Position numbers and translations under genes: made by a program | Origin: a bacterium | GTDB taxonomy: Bacteria; Hydrogenedentota; Hydrogenedentia; Hydrogenedentiales; SLHB01 | Length of the DNA: 8,420 nucleotides | NCBI GenBank assembly: GCA_024231375.1 | Contig: JAAEQP010001320.1 | Location: forward strand, 1 to 8,420 | Reading direction: 5' to 3' | Shown here: piece by piece, positions 7,251 through 8,420 of the stretch | How positions within the stretch are numbered: position 1 is the first letter of the stretch | How the letters are laid out: the number at the start of each line of letters is the position of its first letter | The notes under the pieces: generated by a model | Database searches by the model: none | Told to the model about the DNA's origin: nothing | The model's input: the letters and a program-made list of their open reading frames with translations, nothing else

Positions 7251-7871
7251 ATGTTTCAGATGTTCGTGATGCTCAAGCAAGGCGGATGGATCATGGTTCC
7301 GCTGGGCGCGTGTTCCATCATCGGCCTGACCATCATCATCGAACGGTTCGCGGCCCTGCGCCGGAGGGCCGTCATCGACGAACGCGTCGTCCGGCTGCTC
7401 GCGGAGTATTCGGATCGCACGTCCGCCGAGAAGGCCATCGCCCTGTGCCGCCGCGCCAAAGGACCTTTCGCCCGTCTCGTCGAAGAACTCATCCGCGCCC
7501 GCGACCTCGACCATGTCCAGTCCCTCGAACTCATGCACGCGACCGGGCGCACCCAGGTGGGCACCCTCGAACGCGGCCTCATCCTGCTGGAAATCATCGC
7601 CGGGGCCAGCCCGTTGCTGGGTCTGCTCGGCACCGTGCTCGGCATGCGCAACGTCTTCGACGCCATCACGGCGCAAGGATTGGGAAACCCACAGGTGCTA
7701 TCGGGTGGAATCTCAAAGGCCTTGGTGACCACCGTCGCCGGACTGTGCGTGGCCATCCCGACATTGGCCTGTCACGCGTGGTTCTGCCGACGCGTCGATG
7801 ATCTGGCTGTCGAGATGCAGGACCGAGGCACCGGCTTCATCGCCAAGCTCCAAGCCCTACGCCACCGATAG
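7251..7871 (+). CDS. MotA/TolQ/ExbB-family proton channel subunit
   Basis: Inner-membrane proton-channel protein of the MotA/TolQ/ExbB family, 206 aa, a usual length for ExbB/TolQ. Helix 1 (about 13-33) has the common GGWIMVPLG opening and ends in IIIERF. A cytoplasmic stretch follows. Helix 2 carries the family signature SPLLGLLGTVLGMRNVF, with Thr128 in the GTV motif. Helix 3 carries ISKALVTTVAGLCVAIP, with Thr160/Thr161 in the position usual for the pore. The product should pair with the TonB-like protein just upstream and couple proton flow to its movement. An ExbD/TolR partner supplying the pore aspartate is expected, but none is adjacent: the next gene is on the opposite strand and ends 44 nt away. 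The family also includes TolQ and MotA-like paralogues, so no gene symbol is assigned. Confidence 0.9.
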   Translation: MFQMFVMLKQGGWIMVPLGACSIIGLTIIIERFAALRRRAVIDERVVRLLAEYSDRTSAEKAIALCRRAKGPFARLVEELIRARDLDHVQSLELMHATGRTQVGTLERGLILLEIIAGASPLLGLLGTVLGMRNVFDAITAQGLGNPQVLSGGISKALVTTVAGLCVAIPTLACHAWFCRRVDDLAVEMQDRGTGFIAKLQALRHR

Positions 7872-7914
7872 ACCGCCTCAGATCTCCGGCTCCGACTCCA
7901 AGGTCCAACACCAC
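7872..7914. other. Short convergent gap
   Basis: This is the 43-nt space between the convergent ExbB-like and AAADK-repeat genes. I see no strong hairpin or T-run, unlike the 3578-3614 terminator, so readthrough between the two genes is possible. Confidence 0.4.
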
Positions 7915-8420
7915 CTACGCGGGCTTCTCCTCGGCAGCGGGGGCAGGTTCCTCGGCAGGCTTCTCCTCGGCTGCAGCTTTCTCGGCTGCGGCCTTGTCGG
8001 CAGCGGCTTTGTCGGCAGCGGCTTTGTCGGCAGCGGCTTTCTGCTCCGCGGCAATTTTCTCGGCGGCAGCCTTGTCGGCAGCAGCCTTCTCGGCAGCAGC
8101 CTTCTCGGCAGCAGCTTTCTGCTCCGCGGCAATCTTCTCGGCAGCGGCCTTATCGGCAGCAGCCTTGTCGGCAGCGGCTTTCTGCTCCGCGGCAATCTTC
8201 TCGGCGGCGGCCTTCTCGGCAGCGGCCTTTTCGGCGGCAGCCTTGTCGGCAGCAGCCTTATCGGCGGCGGCCTTATCGGCAGCGGCCTTATCGGCAGCAG
8301 CCTTATCGGCAGCAGCCTTGTCGGCAGCGGCCTTATCGGCAGCAGCCTTGTCGGCAGCGGCCTTGTCGGCAGCGGCCTTGTCGGCAGCGGCCTTGTCGGC
8401 AGCGGCCTTGTCGGCAGCGG
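7915..8420 (-). CDS. Partial AAADK-repeat (TolA domain II-like) protein, N-terminus beyond window
   Basis: C-terminal part of an Ala/Lys/Asp/Glu-rich protein. The frame runs without a stop from the window edge to TAG at 7915-7917 (about 168 codons); the start lies past base 8420. It is made of AAADK or AAAEK pentapeptides, interrupted three times by the hexapeptide IAAEQK, and ends in an acidic, proline-containing tail ([17 protein letters not shown]). Repeat-to-repeat base changes fall almost entirely on third codon positions in this frame (GCC/GCT, GAC/GAT, AAG/AAA), the one regular amino-acid change being Asp/Glu. That is the main evidence that this strand and frame are coding. The sequence should be a long, charged alpha-helix. 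Composition resembles the helical domain II of TolA, but no TolA C-terminal domain follows. Ala/Lys-rich DNA-binding tails (AlgP or histone H1-like) are another possibility, less likely because Lys is balanced by Asp/Glu. Function unknown; the missing N-terminus (signal or membrane segment) would decide. Confidence 0.7.
   Translation of the reverse strand, partial: AADKAAADKAAADKAAADKAAADKAAADKAAADKAAADKAAADKAAADKAAADKAAADKAAAEKAAAEKAAAEKIAAEQKAAADKAAADKAAAEKIAAEQKAAAEKAAAEKAAADKAAAEKIAAEQKAAADKAAADKAAADKAAAEKAAAEEKPAEEPAPAAEEKPA
7966..8420 (-). repeat. 15-bp tandem repeat array (AAADK-encoding), continues beyond window
   Basis: About 26 copies of a 15-bp unit (+ strand form ccttgtcggcagcgg and variants) and three 18-bp units (8041-8058, 8119-8136, 8182-8199). 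All unit lengths are multiples of three, so copy-number change keeps the frame. Copies near 7966-8250 are varied. The last five, 8346-8420, are identical, which suggests recent expansion or homogenisation toward the window edge. Confidence 0.92.

Noticed and set aside
7878..8195. Arg/Pro/Leu-rich - strand frame across the repeats
   Set aside because: In this frame the repeat differences are not at third positions, and the peptide is low-complexity without any family resemblance. The AAADK frame explains the pattern.
7966..8420. CRISPR array
   Set aside because: Units are contiguous 15-mers without unique spacers and lie in a continuous coding frame.
7918..8420. + strand reading of the repeats as a GSGLV-type protein
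   Set aside because: The frame is open, but the variation would then sit on first codon positions and change residues in nearly every unit. The - strand reading makes most changes silent.

Overview
The window is GC-rich DNA with five supported genes and one partial, repetitive gene at the right edge. The gene style points to a Gram-negative, free-living bacterium of the Planctomycetota, Verrucomicrobiota or Hydrogenedentota kind. Three things suggest this: a very large secreted protease ending in a non-cellulosomal type I dockerin; a Tat-exported Gfo/Idh/MocA oxidoreductase carrying the 'VQKPL' variant motif, next to a DUF1080 (3-keto-disaccharide hydrolase) protein; and a TonB/ExbB-type pair. 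The phylum is inferred from style, because no rRNA or marker gene is present.

Layout. Bases 1-157 hold a leader with a small hairpin and a Shine-Dalgarno site, with no gene that can be supported. A + strand M4 (thermolysin-like) metalloprotease fills 158-3541: signal peptide, FTP/PepSY propeptide, catalytic domain, FnIII and other beta-sandwich modules, then dockerin. A strong bidirectional hairpin terminator at 3578-3614 separates it from a convergent two-gene - strand operon. That operon reads from 6060 (DUF1080 protein) into 3648 (Tat-lipoprotein-like oxidoreductase). Its likely sigma70-type promoter, TTGACC-17-TATGAT, lies at 6194-6222 in the divergent spacer. From 6295 the + strand carries a TonB/TolA-like energy transducer followed 44 nt later by an ExbB/TolQ/MotA-family proton-channel subunit, with no ExbD/TolR gene next to it. 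From 7915 to the window end, the - strand encodes the C-terminal part of an Ala/Lys/Asp-rich protein built of AAADK pentapeptides on 15-bp DNA repeats. It resembles TolA domain II in composition.

How the parts may work together. The protease would digest protein outside the cell. The oxidoreductase and DUF1080 protein are both predicted to be exported and are co-transcribed. They fit a two-step route in which a sugar is oxidised at C3 and the 3-keto-glycoside is then cleaved, although substrate and direction are unknown. The TonB-like/ExbB pair would transmit proton-motive force across the periplasm to an outer-membrane partner not present here. The AAADK-repeat protein is the least ordinary item: nearly all variation between its repeats falls on third codon positions of the - strand frame, so it looks like a real, selected protein rather than idle microsatellite DNA.
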